From positions 1 to 64,000 of the forward strand of contig PEAG01000010.1 in assembly GCA_002753505.1 (NCBI GenBank): 64,000 nucleotides of DNA. The letters run 5' to 3'. This DNA comes from Magnetococcales bacterium HCHbin5 (GTDB lineage: Bacteria; Pseudomonadota; Magnetococcia; Magnetococcales; Magnetaquicoccaceae). Position numbers and translations under genes: made by a program. Below the pieces are notes generated by a model that was given only the letters and a program-made list of their open reading frames with translations, was not told the origin of the DNA and did no database searches. Positions 10,344 to 20,518 of this stretch are shown here, piece by piece. The first letter of the stretch is position 1, and every line of letters begins with the position of its first letter.

Positions 10344-11849
10344 CTACGTACCACAAAATGTTTGATATTTTTCTTGAAAAGGGGGGGGAGGAGCGGCATA
10401 ACGGCTCCCATCGGCATCTTCATGCCACGGGTGACTCAGCACCCCAAGCAGGGCCTGAAAGGGCTCCATATCCCCTCCTTGCAAAGCGGCATCCAGCACC
10501 TTTTCCACCCAATAGTTGCGCGGAATGCAGGCCGGATTGACCCGCTGCATGCTGGCCAACCGCGTTTTGTCATCCAACCGCTCCTGCCGCAAGCGGGCTC
10601 GCCACCGCATCGCCCAACCATCGTAAGCGGCAGGGTCCGAAAACAGGCTGCGAACCGCCTCATCCGCGCCGGGCTCTACCGCTGCGGCTGCGAGTCGCCG
10701 GAAGGTCAGGGTATAATCGGCTGCACCGTTTTGCATGGCCGCAAGCAGCTCCTGGACAAGCCCGGCATCCTCGGGGGCAGCCGAGGCCAAACCGAGTTTT
10801 TGCCGCATGCCCGCCAGCCAGTGGTGGGAAAAGCGTTCAAAAAAACCCTCAACAACCGCCTTGGACCGTTCCAGTGCCACTTTATCGTCCAACGCCATGA
10901 TTGGCAACAGGGTTTCCGCCAGTCGTGCCAGATTCCAGGCAGCGATTTGCGGTTGGTTGGCAAAGGCGTACCGGCCCCACTGGTCGATGGAGCTGAAAAG
11001 TGTCGCCGGGTGATAGCTGTCCATGAAGGCACAAGGACCATAATCGATCGTTTCGCCGGCTATGGCCATGTTGTCGGTATTCATTACCCCATGGACAAAA
11101 CCCACCTGCATCCAGCGGGCAACCAGCATCGCCTGTCGCTCGGCAACCGCCTGCAACAGCGCGAGGTAGGGATCACCCTGGGGCTCCAGAGCGGAAAAAT
11201 GGCGCTCAATCACGTAATCCGCCAGGGTGCGCACCCCTGCATAATCCCCCCGACAGGCAAAATACTGAAAGGTGCCGATACGCACATGGCTGGCAGCCAC
11301 CCGGGTCAGGAGTGCCCCTGGAAATCGCTCCTCCCGTATGACCGACTCCCCCGTCGTGACCGCTGCCAGGGACCGGGTGGTAGGAATACCCAGGGCGTGC
11401 ATGGACTCTGAAACCAGATATTCCCGCAATACGGGACCAAGCCATGCCCGGCCATCACCCTGACGAGAAAAAGGGGTTTTTCCCGACCCCTTCAGTTGAA
11501 TATCTCGCCGTTTGCCCTGACGATCGATCACCTCCCCCAGCAATATGGCGCGTCCGTCGCCCAACTGAGGTACAAAATGTCCAAACTGGTGTCCCGCGTA
11601 GGCCAGTGCAATCGGCTCCGCATCCGCCGGCAACAGATTGCCCGCAAACAGTTGATGCGCCCAGGGTTCCAGCTCGGATGGCGCAAGGCCAAGCTCCTCG
11701 GCCAAGGCCGCATTGAACAGCAACAGATGCGGGTCGGCGACCGGAACAGGGGCAAGACGGGCATAAAAACGGGATGGCAAACGCTGATAACTGTTATCAA
11801 AACCAAAGAAAACCCGGGGTGGCCCCATCGTTGCCGTTTCAGCTTTCAT
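10344..11849 (-). CDS. selO: SelO/YdiU (UPF0061) family protein adenylyltransferase
   Basis: [18 protein letters not shown]...[26 protein letters not shown]...[41 protein letters not shown]-type sequence; start ATG overlaps the msrB stop. Confidence 0.93.
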   Translation of the reverse strand: [501 protein letters not shown]

Positions 11850-12240
11850 CGGGCACAAACTGCAAAGCCACCCCGTTGTTGCAATAGCGCAGGCCCGTGG
11901 GAGAAGGTCCATCCTTGAACAGATGCCCCTGGTGCCCTCCACAACGGGAGCAGTGATATTCTGTGCGTGGCATCAGCAACAAAAAATCCATCCGCGTCTC
12001 CACCCGCCCCTCGATGGCTGCAAAAAAGCTTGGCCAACCGGTGCCACTGTTGAATTTCATGGTGGCGTGGAACATCTCCTGACCGCAGCCCGCACAAAGA
12101 TAGCGTCCCGACCGCTTTTCGTCATTGAGCGGGCTGGAAAAGGGGGGTTCGGTACCCTCTTTGCGCAGCACCCGGAACTGTTCCGGTGTCAGTCGGTTTT
12201 GCCATTCGGCATCATTGTCAGGAAACATTTTTTCGCTCAT
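11839..12240 (-). CDS. msrB: Peptide-methionine (R)-S-oxide reductase MsrB
   Basis: 133 aa; two CxxC pairs (CAGCG, CSRCGGHQGHLFKDGPSPTGLRYCNNGVAL) and FNSGTGWPSFF motif. Confidence 0.96.
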   Translation of the reverse strand: MSEKMFPDNDAEWQNRLTPEQFRVLRKEGTEPPFSSPLNDEKRSGRYLCAGCGQEMFHATMKFNSGTGWPSFFAAIEGRVETRMDFLLLMPRTEYHCSRCGGHQGHLFKDGPSPTGLRYCNNGVALQFVPDES

Positions 12241-12387
12241 CGGTCATTCCTGATTGGGGCTACTGCGTTGGCCTTCGTCGGTATGGAAAAAGCGGGCATA
12301 TGAACACGCTTTCAGGACACCGTCAACCCCGGCATCTTCCCAACGGCTGCCGATGATGTCAAGCGGGTCTGTATCAAACGAACCCGA

Positions 12388-13005
12388 TTGTGTTATTCTC
12401 CCCCTGCGCCGATGGGAGGGCACCATGTTTTCCAGACGGTCCGGCGCGATTATACCCACCCATTTTACGGGAGCCTGCTGTTGAGTCACATCGATACGGA
12501 CGCACATTATCCTTACAGACACTATATCCGTCCGCTGCTGTTTTTATTGCGGCGCAAGACGGGCCATCTGACCGATCCGGTGAAGCTTTGGGGACGGATA
12601 CCCTCCGCCTTTTTGGGCTTTCTCTGGACATTGGGCAGTCTGGAACGGCGCGCCTCCCCTTTGAACGCGCAGCTGCGCGCCCTGCTTCGTACCCGCGTTT
12701 CGCAGCTGGACCTCTGCGCGTTTTGTATCGGCCTCAACGGCGGCAAGGCACTGGAACGGGGCGTCACAGAGGAAAAGCTGCTGGCACTGGCAGATTTTGC
12801 CACCTCTCCCCTGTATGATGAGGCAGAAAGGGTTGCCCTGCGCTATACCGAGGCGATCACCATGACCGGAGGCAAAGTGGAGTCCGGGTTGATGGATGCA
12901 CTGAAATGCCATTACAGCGACAATGAAATTATTGAACTCGCTGCCCTTGTGGCCCATCAAAACCTCTCCACCAGGTTTAACCGGGCCCTGGGTGTCAAAG
13001 AGTAG
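12388..13005 (+). CDS. Carboxymuconolactone decarboxylase/AhpD-like family protein
   Basis: 205 aa; LRTRVSQLDLCAFCIGLNGGKALERGVTEEKLLAL...DEAERVALRYTEAIT pattern typical of CMD family; exact start uncertain. Confidence 0.8.
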   Translation: MCYSPPAPMGGHHVFQTVRRDYTHPFYGSLLLSHIDTDAHYPYRHYIRPLLFLLRRKTGHLTDPVKLWGRIPSAFLGFLWTLGSLERRASPLNAQLRALLRTRVSQLDLCAFCIGLNGGKALERGVTEEKLLALADFATSPLYDEAERVALRYTEAITMTGGKVESGLMDALKCHYSDNEIIELAALVAHQNLSTRFNRALGVKE

Positions 13006-13045
13006 GCGGGCTTCCATCCACAATATGCTGTACTGATCAGGATTT

Positions 13046-14266
13046 TTGCCCTTGTCCCTCCCCCTTTCATCGCGGCACGAAACATTTTTTCTGTTCACCC
13101 TTGCCGGCATCCAGTTTACCCATATTCTGGATTTCATGATCATGATGCCTCTGGGACCGCTCCTGATAGAGGCATTTGGCATTGACACACAGGCGTTTGG
13201 CCTGCTGGTGGCCTCCTACACTCTGAGTGCGGGCACAGCCAGCCTGTTGGTTGCAACCTTCATCGACCGCTTTGAGCGCAAAAAACTGCTGTTGGTTGTT
13301 TTTTTCCTGTTTGGTGCCTCGACGCTGGCCTGTGGGTTGGCAGCCAGCTATCCCGCCTTGCTGGTGGCACGCGGACTCTCAGGCACATTTGGGGGGGTAA
13401 TGGGTGCCATGGTGCAAACAATGATCGGCGATGTCATCCCCTACTCTCGTCGAGCCCGGGCCAGCGGCCTCGTTGCCGCCGCCTTCTCTGTCTCCACGGT
13501 GGCCGGAGTGCCCGTCTCGCTCTGGCTGGCCAACCATCTCCAATGGCGAACACCCTTCCTGCTGACTGCCGCCCTGACCGGCATCGTGATGCTGCCCGCT
13601 CTGCGAACATTGCCGGAGCTGCGTCAACACATCCACCACAAAAAACCGGCCCATGCGTTCTCGACCATGTTCATGGTATTAAGCGATTTCAATCATATCA
13701 AGACATTAATCTATTCCACTCTGATTATTTTTTCCGGCTTTACCGTCATCCCTTACATCACCCTGTATGCCGTTCACAACGTTGGCATTGCACAGTTCGA
13801 TATTCCGATCGTTTACCTTGTGGGAGGCACGGCGACCCTTTTTTCATCCCAGTTGATTGGTCGTTGGGCTGACCGGCGCGGCAAGGTCGAGGTTTATCGT
13901 CGACTGGCCCTGGCAACGACCATTCCACTCCTGGTCGTGACGCATGTCAGCAGTGCCACTTTGCCGATCTGGATACTCTGTACGACAACCTTTTTTGTCC
14001 TGGTTTCCGGCCGCATGATCCCGGCAATCACCATCATCACGGCGGCGGCCCAGCCGGGCTTGCGGGGTACCTTCATGTCACTGAATGCAACCGCTCAATC
14101 CCTGGCCATGGGGGCAGCGACGTTGCTGACCGGCTTTGTTGTCGGCCAGGAGAGTGGTGGACAGATCGTCGGATATGCCCAGGTCGGTTATATTGCCGTC
14201 CTGTCCAATCTGATGGCAATCTGGTTTGTTGGGCATATCACGATTCATGATCAGCATCGCTCATGA
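13046..14266 (+). CDS. MFS transporter
   Basis: 406 aa, many TM segments; DFMIMMPLGPLL, DRFERKKLLL loop and 12-TM-like hydropathy. Confidence 0.88.
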   Translation: MPLSLPLSSRHETFFLFTLAGIQFTHILDFMIMMPLGPLLIEAFGIDTQAFGLLVASYTLSAGTASLLVATFIDRFERKKLLLVVFFLFGASTLACGLAASYPALLVARGLSGTFGGVMGAMVQTMIGDVIPYSRRARASGLVAAAFSVSTVAGVPVSLWLANHLQWRTPFLLTAALTGIVMLPALRTLPELRQHIHHKKPAHAFSTMFMVLSDFNHIKTLIYSTLIIFSGFTVIPYITLYAVHNVGIAQFDIPIVYLVGGTATLFSSQLIGRWADRRGKVEVYRRLALATTIPLLVVTHVSSATLPIWILCTTTFFVLVSGRMIPAITIITAAAQPGLRGTFMSLNATAQSLAMGAATLLTGFVVGQESGGQIVGYAQVGYIAVLSNLMAIWFVGHITIHDQHRS

Positions 14267-14548
14267 ATCAATTCTTTGCCCGCTTTGTCGGCATAAAGAT
14301 GCTGCCCTGCCCACATGCTTTAGGTGCTATTGACAAACGCCACCAACCAAGGTACCCTGTTCCCCCTGTCATTGTAGCACTTTAACTCGTCAAATCGCGA
14401 CGGTCGCCTCACTGGGCAATACGAATCTACTGCTGTCCATCAAAGAGTGTACTTCTTAGACAAATGCGACAACCAAAACATGGATTGTCGGTGTGCGTCG
14501 TTCAAAAAGGGCCATTACCCGTTCCTAATTCTTGCCAGGGGATAAAAA

Positions 14549-16252
14549 ATGCAGTGGATCAAAGACGTAAAAATTGGATCAAAATTAATTATGGCGTTTT
14601 TGCTGGTCTCTCTGCTGATCGTTACGGTGGGATGGATTGGCATCGCCAATATGGGGGCATTGGATGAAGCGGATACCAACTTGTATGAGAAAGAGCTGCT
14701 CGGTGTCAGTGCCATCAAAGAGGCCAATATTAACCTGATCTACCTCACCCGTGCAGAGAGGGGCGTTTTGCTGGCTCCTACCAAAGAGGAGAAGGAGAAA
14801 CAGTTATCCCGGTTGTCTGTCTATTTTAACGAAATGCAAAAACAGTTGACCGAAGCCAAACCCCGGTTTGTCTCCGAAGCGGGCAAGGCTCTGTTGGCCA
14901 GGGTGGACGCCGCCATTGCAGACTGGAGACCGGTCCACGAAGAGATTATCCGGCGTGCCAAAAATGATGAGCTTTCCCAGTCAAAAGACTCCGTGACATT
15001 GGCCTTTGGAGCGGGCATAGAGAAGGTGAAGGTATTGGACGACCTGCTCAGCGAGTTGGCCAATCAGAAGGAGGCCCGTGCCAAACAGGCTTCGGACGAA
15101 AACTCCCAGCTTTACCAGCATAGCCGCACCATCATGATCAGCCTGATCCTGGTCGCCCTGGTTCTGGGCATGGCGATGGGGTACGGCATCTCCCGTTCCA
15201 TCACCGTTCCACTCAACGAAAGTGTATCGTTGGCGGAAGCGTTGGCTGATGGCGACCTGGCGCAATCCATCCAGGTGAACCGGAAGGATGAGGTGGGGCG
15301 TCTGGGTGATGCCATGAACGGATTGGCGGCTAAATTGCGTGAGGTGATTGGCGAGATCGCTACCGCAGCAGAGCAGGTTTCCATCGGCAGCAACGAGATC
15401 TCGGACGCTGCGCAGAGTCTCTCCCAGGGTGCGACCCAGCAGGCGGCCTCTGTGGAGGAGACTTCGTCGTCGATGGAAGAGATGTCATCCAACATCAGTC
15501 AGAACACCGATAATGCTGGCACAACCCAGATGATCTCACAAAAGGCCGCCAAGGATGCGGCCGAGGGCGGTTCTGCGGTCAACCAGGCCGTGCAGGCCAT
15601 GAAGGAGATCGCCTCCAAGATCGGTATCATCGAGGAGATTGCCCGACAGACCAATCTGTTGGCCCTGAATGCCGCCATTGAGGCGGCCCGTGCCGGTGAA
15701 CACGGCAAGGGCTTTGCCGTCGTGGCCGCCGAGGTCAGAAAGTTGGCGGAGCGGAGCCAGACAGCAGCCGGAGAGATCAGCCATCTGTCCGCCTCCAGCG
15801 TCAGCATCGCAGAAAAGGCGGGGGGCATTATCAACAATCTGGTGCCTGACATTCAGAAAACGGCCAAACTTATTCAGGAAATCAACACATCCAGCCAGGA
15901 ACAAAACCAGGGAGCCGGTCAGATCAACCAGGCCATTCAGCAATTGGATCAGGTCATTCAGAGAAATGCGGGAGCCTCCGAAGAGATGGCTGCCACCGCC
16001 GAAGAGTTGAGTTCACAAGCCGACATGATGGCGCAATCCATCGCCTTCTTCAAACTCGGCCATCAAGGTGGTGGTGGCTCCGCCAAGCGGAAAGCGGCTC
16101 CAAAAACCGCGCAGAAGAGAACCATGGCCACCAAACAGCCAAGTCCCCCCCCTCAGAAGCGGGAGCAGATGGTGCTGGCCGCTCCGGCTCGCAAATCCGC
16201 AGGCGTTGACCTGAAGCTGACCCATTCAGACGATCAATTTGAATCTTTCTAA
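14549..16252 (+). CDS. Methyl-accepting chemotaxis protein
   Basis: 567 aa; 4HB-like periplasmic region between two TMs, HAMP, MCP signalling hairpin ([44 protein letters not shown]); acidic/aromatic tail DDQFESF. Confidence 0.95.
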   Translation: MQWIKDVKIGSKLIMAFLLVSLLIVTVGWIGIANMGALDEADTNLYEKELLGVSAIKEANINLIYLTRAERGVLLAPTKEEKEKQLSRLSVYFNEMQKQLTEAKPRFVSEAGKALLARVDAAIADWRPVHEEIIRRAKNDELSQSKDSVTLAFGAGIEKVKVLDDLLSELANQKEARAKQASDENSQLYQHSRTIMISLILVALVLGMAMGYGISRSITVPLNESVSLAEALADGDLAQSIQVNRKDEVGRLGDAMNGLAAKLREVIGEIATAAEQVSIGSNEISDAAQSLSQGATQQAASVEETSSSMEEMSSNISQNTDNAGTTQMISQKAAKDAAEGGSAVNQAVQAMKEIASKIGIIEEIARQTNLLALNAAIEAARAGEHGKGFAVVAAEVRKLAERSQTAAGEISHLSASSVSIAEKAGGIINNLVPDIQKTAKLIQEINTSSQEQNQGAGQINQAIQQLDQVIQRNAGASEEMAATAEELSSQADMMAQSIAFFKLGHQGGGGSAKRKAAPKTAQKRTMATKQPSPPPQKREQMVLAAPARKSAGVDLKLTHSDDQFESF

Positions 16253-16268
16253 CATTTGGCGAGATGCA

Positions 16269-16300
16269 CGGTGTCGGGGATTGTCGATTCCCCGACACCG
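16269..16300. terminator. Hairpin after MCP gene (12-bp stem, 8-nt loop)
   Basis: cggtgtcgggga-ttgtcgat-tccccgacaccg; lies between convergent genes; no strong T-run follows. Confidence 0.5.
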
Positions 16301-16327
16301 TACCCGGACTCATGGAAGGCGATTAAG

Positions 16328-16350
16328 CTGCCCCGGCGAAGCCGGGGCAG
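16328..16350. terminator. Second hairpin between convergent genes (10-bp stem)
   Basis: ctgccccggc-gaa-gccggggcag; minus-strand transcript would carry a cUUCGg-type tip. Confidence 0.5.
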
Positions 16351-16371
16351 GCGTTTACTGCGTGAATAGAA

Positions 16372-16635
16372 TTATTTCCAACCCGCTTTGCGATCACACT
16401 CCGCCTGCTCTTTGGGATGGCTCTTTTCCCACTGCGTGATCGATTTGGTCTCGTTCTCGTCCATCTTTTCGTTCATGCAGGTGCAATAGATGCTGACTGT
16501 CTCGGGAGCCACTTTGGCATTGGCATTATCTTGCATGCACTGGGCAATCCACTTCATGTCATCTGCACCCGCATAGGCCACGCCACTGACCAACACGGAA
16601 CCAACGAGGAGAACCATCACTGATTTCAATTTCAT
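16372..16635 (-). CDS. Small secreted four-cysteine protein (paralogue of 47712..48020)
   Basis: Signal peptide MKLKSVMVLLVGSVLVSGVAYA; mature part CMQDNANAKVAPETVSIYCTCMNEKMDENETKSITQWEKSHPKEQAECDRKAGWK. Confidence 0.75.
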   Translation of the reverse strand: MKLKSVMVLLVGSVLVSGVAYAGADDMKWIAQCMQDNANAKVAPETVSIYCTCMNEKMDENETKSITQWEKSHPKEQAECDRKAGWK

Positions 16636-16846
16636 CTTTCGTGACCTCAAATAGTGGTGATTTAGAGAGAACCGATTGTTTACCCAACGAACCAACTGCT
16701 GATACCAAGTCGCCATCGGGGTACAAACCACGAAACCACAACCAAAAACCCCAACAGCGGCGGGGATTCTACTGTTTTCCGTATCGCAAAGCAAGGATGA
16801 CCGCGCTGCTTCCCGACAAAGCCTGGCCAACGGCCTCATCGTTCAC

Positions 16847-17356
16847 TTACATCTTGACATATTTGTCCTTTTTCACATTGCAAACCGGGCACTGCTCTGG
16901 CGGTTGGCCAAACTCCACGTGCCCACAAACCGGACAAAGGTAAATATCCACCCCCGCCAGATCCTGCCCGTTGGCAACGGCGGCCAGGGCCTGCTCGAAC
17001 AGGCGGTGATGAATTTTTTCCACCTCCATGGCACTCTGCATGGATTGGGCGGCCCGCTTGTTGCCATCCTGCTGGGCCTCGGCCACAAAGCCAGGGTACA
17101 TGGTGGTGAATTCATGGGCCTCCCCCGCAATAGCCGCCTGCAAATTTTCCACTGTCCCCCCCACCCCATCCATCGCTCTGAGATGGGCATGCGCATGAAT
17201 GGTCTCCGCCTCGGCCACCGCCCGAAACAATCTTGCCACCTGGGCAAACCCCTCTTTTTCCGCTTTGGCGGCAAAGGCCAGGTATTTCCGGTTTGCCTGG
17301 CTCTCACCCGCAAAAGCGTGCTGCAAATTTTCTTGTGTACTCATCATCTTCTCCAT
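16847..17356 (-). CDS. Rubrerythrin
   Basis: 169 aa; AGESQANRKYLAFA...EAETIHAHAH, ExxH motifs, C-terminal rubredoxin-like CPVCGHVEFGQPPEQCPVC. Confidence 0.95.
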   Translation of the reverse strand: MEKMMSTQENLQHAFAGESQANRKYLAFAAKAEKEGFAQVARLFRAVAEAETIHAHAHLRAMDGVGGTVENLQAAIAGEAHEFTTMYPGFVAEAQQDGNKRAAQSMQSAMEVEKIHHRLFEQALAAVANGQDLAGVDIYLCPVCGHVEFGQPPEQCPVCNVKKDKYVKM

Positions 17357-17374
17357 GATTAAAGCAAGGTGAGA

Positions 17375-20300
17375 TCAACCCGCTGACTCACCGGATAACA
17401 CCTCCCGTAGAGCCGGGTGGGGAGGTTCCGACAGATCCCGCTGACTGATGGAGTCCGCAACGCGCCGGATAACATCCAGCAGAAGCTGTTTTTTGATGGG
17501 TTTGTTCAGATGTTCATCACAGCCGGCCGCCAAACTTTCCCCCTCTTTATCCACACCAACATGGGCACTCAGAGCCATGATGATCAACGGTTGCCGCCCC
17601 TGCTGCTGCTCCCATTGGCGAATGGCGCGTGTGGCGGCGTAACCATCCATGTTGGGCATCTGAATGTCCATCAGCACCAGATCAAAATTTTCCTCCTGCA
17701 CCCGCTCCACCGCCTCCACACCATCATTGACAATCACCAACTGGTGCGGCGTCTTCTTGAGATATGCCTGCAGCAGCATCTGGTTTTCGGCCGCATCCTC
17801 CGCAAACAGGATACGCAAACTCCGAGTCTCTGCGCTGACGGAAGGCTCCAATGTGGGCAGCAGGGATACCTCCGCATCCAGCGCACGCACGGGCAGGACA
17901 AAAAAGAAGGTACTCCCCTGCCCCAGTTGGCTCTCCACCCCTATCCGACCCCCCATAAATTCCACCAGTTTTTTGGAAATGGCCAGACCCAGGCCAGTAC
18001 CTCCATATCGCCGGGTAATGCCTGAATCTGCCTGGGTGAAATGCTCAAAAATCTGGTTCATATGTTCCGCATCCACCCCGATACCCGTATCCGTCACCTG
18101 GAACAGGAGCTTTCCCTCCCCCTGAAAATGGGGCAGCAATGCCACCGAAACGTGACCACTCTGGGTAAACTTGATGGCATTGCCCAGCAGATTGATGAGT
18201 ATTTGACGCACCCGCCCGTCATCCCCCGCAACCCACTCCGGTACATCCGGGTGTATCTCGGCAGACAACAACAGCCCCTTCTCTTCAGCCGCCATCCGCA
18301 TCATGCTGGCCGTCTCTTCCACAACCTGACGGGGAGAATAGGGATGGTCGGAAAGGGTGAATCGGCCGGACTCAATGCGAGAAAAATCGAGGACATCGTT
18401 GATCACCCCCATCAAAGCCTTGCCGGAACGGTGCATGGTCTGAACCAGCCGGAGTTGATCCTGTTCCAGATCCATCTCCAACAGCAGGTCCGACATCCCC
18501 AGCACCACGTTCATCGGCGTACGAATTTCGTGACTCATGGCAGCCAAAAATTCCCCTTTGGCTTTGGCAGCCTGTTCGGCCTGCGCCATTGCCTGCTGCA
18601 TCTTTTGTTCCGCCTGCTTGCGCTCGGTAATATCCCGCACCACCGCCATCAACACCTTCCTGCCATCCAGGGTAACCGCATTGAGGAGCACTTCGGCAGG
18701 AAACTCGGTGCCATCCGAGTGGCGATGCATCCACTCAAAACGATGCGAACCCTGCGCCATGGCTGTTGCAATGCGGCGGCTGGCCAGCAGCTGCGATGCC
18801 TCGCCTTGTGGTTGCAGGGCAGGCGAAACGTCGGCTGGACTCAAACGGCAAAATGCCTCCCGGCTGGGATAGCCGAACAGAGCCAGTGTCGCACCATTAC
18901 AATCAAAAAAATACTTGTCATCCAGCAACATGACTGCATCGTTGGAAGATTCGAACAGGGTGCGGAAATGGGCCTCCGAACGAATCAGGGCATCCTCCAT
19001 CTGTTTGCGTTCCGTGATGTCGATCACGCTGCCCACATACCCGGTTACAACCCCTTTATCATCTTTGATCACCTTGGAATAGGCCAAAACGTGGCGAATC
19101 TCCCCGTCAACCCTGACAAATCGAAACTCAAACTTGAAGGGTCTGTCCTCTCGAATCGAAGCAGCTTTCTCAGCAAAGAAGGTTTCCCGATCATCGGGGT
19201 GCAGCGCACGGGTCCAACCGTTGCCAAGAGCCTGTTCAAACGTCAACCCGGTGATCTCTTGCCACTTCTGATTGACATAAACACAGCCCCCCTTGATGTC
19301 GGCCTCGAACAGACCGGCTGGAGAGGTTGCCAGCAAACCGCTCAAGCGTGAGGTTGCCTCCTGCAGCGAAAGCTCCATCCGCTTGCGCTCAGAAATATCC
19401 ATCCCCATCCCGACCAGGTAAGGTTCGTCATCCAGTTCGATCCGTTGACCGATAAAGTAGAAGGGTGTTGTGGTGCCGTTCTTGGCAACAATACTGGCCT
19501 CGGCACTGGCGACTCCATGGGTAAAGACCTCTTCAATTCTTGCCAGAATCGTATCGCGATCCTCGCCTCGAAAAAAATCTGTCGGATGGGCTGCAGCCAT
19601 CTCCTCTGGCGTAAAACCGGCCATCTCCTCAAACTTTTTGTTCCATTGCAGCAATCGCCCCTTCCGACTGATCAGATAGAAGGTACCGGGCAGAGAGTTG
19701 ATTAAATTGCAATTAAAATGTTGCTCCTTGCGCAACGCCGCCTCAACCGACCTCCGTTCTGCAATTTCCAGTTGCAGCGTTTCATTCGCCTGCCGCAACT
19801 TTTCAATACCAGTCTCTCTTTCCGTCACATCCAGAGCCATCGAGAGAATGCCACGCACCTCTCCCTCCCGGTTTTTCAACGGGGCATTAAACCACAGGCA
19901 GGAGATAATCTCGCCAGATTTGGTAATATTGTTGCCGGGAGCAGAATAGTCTGCATCGTGTCCGGCCAGCAGGCTCCGCATCGCCTCAGCCACCGGGACA
20001 ACGACTGCAGGGGGTACAAACAGCTCCAGCGGTGTTCGCCCCAGTGCCTCGGTTTTGCTATAGCCAAATATTTTTTCCGCCGTTAAATTCCACTCAACGG
20101 CTCGAAAATCGGTATCCCAGACAATGTAGGCGATCGGCATGCGCATGGTGGCCTGGGAGAGTTGCTCACTGGTGGCCAACAGTCTTTCCTGGGTCTCCTG
20201 CAACAGGATCGTGTACGCCCTGGCCTCGTCCGCGCGACTCTGCAACATGCGCATCAGATGCAACAGGAGGGAGACCACCAGGAAAGAGATCACCAGCGCG

Positions 20301-20518
20301 GTCACCAGACCGGTCACAATAAAGTCGAGGCGAATCTCGCCATAAAACAGCAGGCTTACCCCACTCACAATCAGAACGGTTCCCACCTCTGAAATCAGGA
20401 CAGAAAACAGTTGAATACGAATGGGTGCCCACGTCGCTATCTTCAGCACCATTTGATCAATAGGGGAAACCACGAGACACCTTGCATATCCTGTTGTTGG
20501 ATGATAGGGCGTTGTCAC
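17375..20518 (-). CDS. Membrane multi-PAS hybrid histidine kinase (PASx4-HisKA-HATPase-REC)
   Basis: 1047 aa; two N-terminal TMs, repeated PAS/PAC units, HisKA ([21 protein letters not shown]), HATPase, REC ([14 protein letters not shown]); GTG start overlaps the upstream stop. Confidence 0.9.
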   Translation of the reverse strand: MTTPYHPTTGYARCLVVSPIDQMVLKIATWAPIRIQLFSVLISEVGTVLIVSGVSLLFYGEIRLDFIVTGLVTALVISFLVVSLLLHLMRMLQSRADEARAYTILLQETQERLLATSEQLSQATMRMPIAYIVWDTDFRAVEWNLTAEKIFGYSKTEALGRTPLELFVPPAVVVPVAEAMRSLLAGHDADYSAPGNNITKSGEIISCLWFNAPLKNREGEVRGILSMALDVTERETGIEKLRQANETLQLEIAERRSVEAALRKEQHFNCNLINSLPGTFYLISRKGRLLQWNKKFEEMAGFTPEEMAAAHPTDFFRGEDRDTILARIEEVFTHGVASAEASIVAKNGTTTPFYFIGQRIELDDEPYLVGMGMDISERKRMELSLQEATSRLSGLLATSPAGLFEADIKGGCVYVNQKWQEITGLTFEQALGNGWTRALHPDDRETFFAEKAASIREDRPFKFEFRFVRVDGEIRHVLAYSKVIKDDKGVVTGYVGSVIDITERKQMEDALIRSEAHFRTLFESSNDAVMLLDDKYFFDCNGATLALFGYPSREAFCRLSPADVSPALQPQGEASQLLASRRIATAMAQGSHRFEWMHRHSDGTEFPAEVLLNAVTLDGRKVLMAVVRDITERKQAEQKMQQAMAQAEQAAKAKGEFLAAMSHEIRTPMNVVLGMSDLLLEMDLEQDQLRLVQTMHRSGKALMGVINDVLDFSRIESGRFTLSDHPYSPRQVVEETASMMRMAAEEKGLLLSAEIHPDVPEWVAGDDGRVRQILINLLGNAIKFTQSGHVSVALLPHFQGEGKLLFQVTDTGIGVDAEHMNQIFEHFTQADSGITRRYGGTGLGLAISKKLVEFMGGRIGVESQLGQGSTFFFVLPVRALDAEVSLLPTLEPSVSAETRSLRILFAEDAAENQMLLQAYLKKTPHQLVIVNDGVEAVERVQEENFDLVLMDIQMPNMDGYAATRAIRQWEQQQGRQPLIIMALSAHVGVDKEGESLAAGCDEHLNKPIKKQLLLDVIRRVADSISQRDLSEPPHPALREVLSGESAG

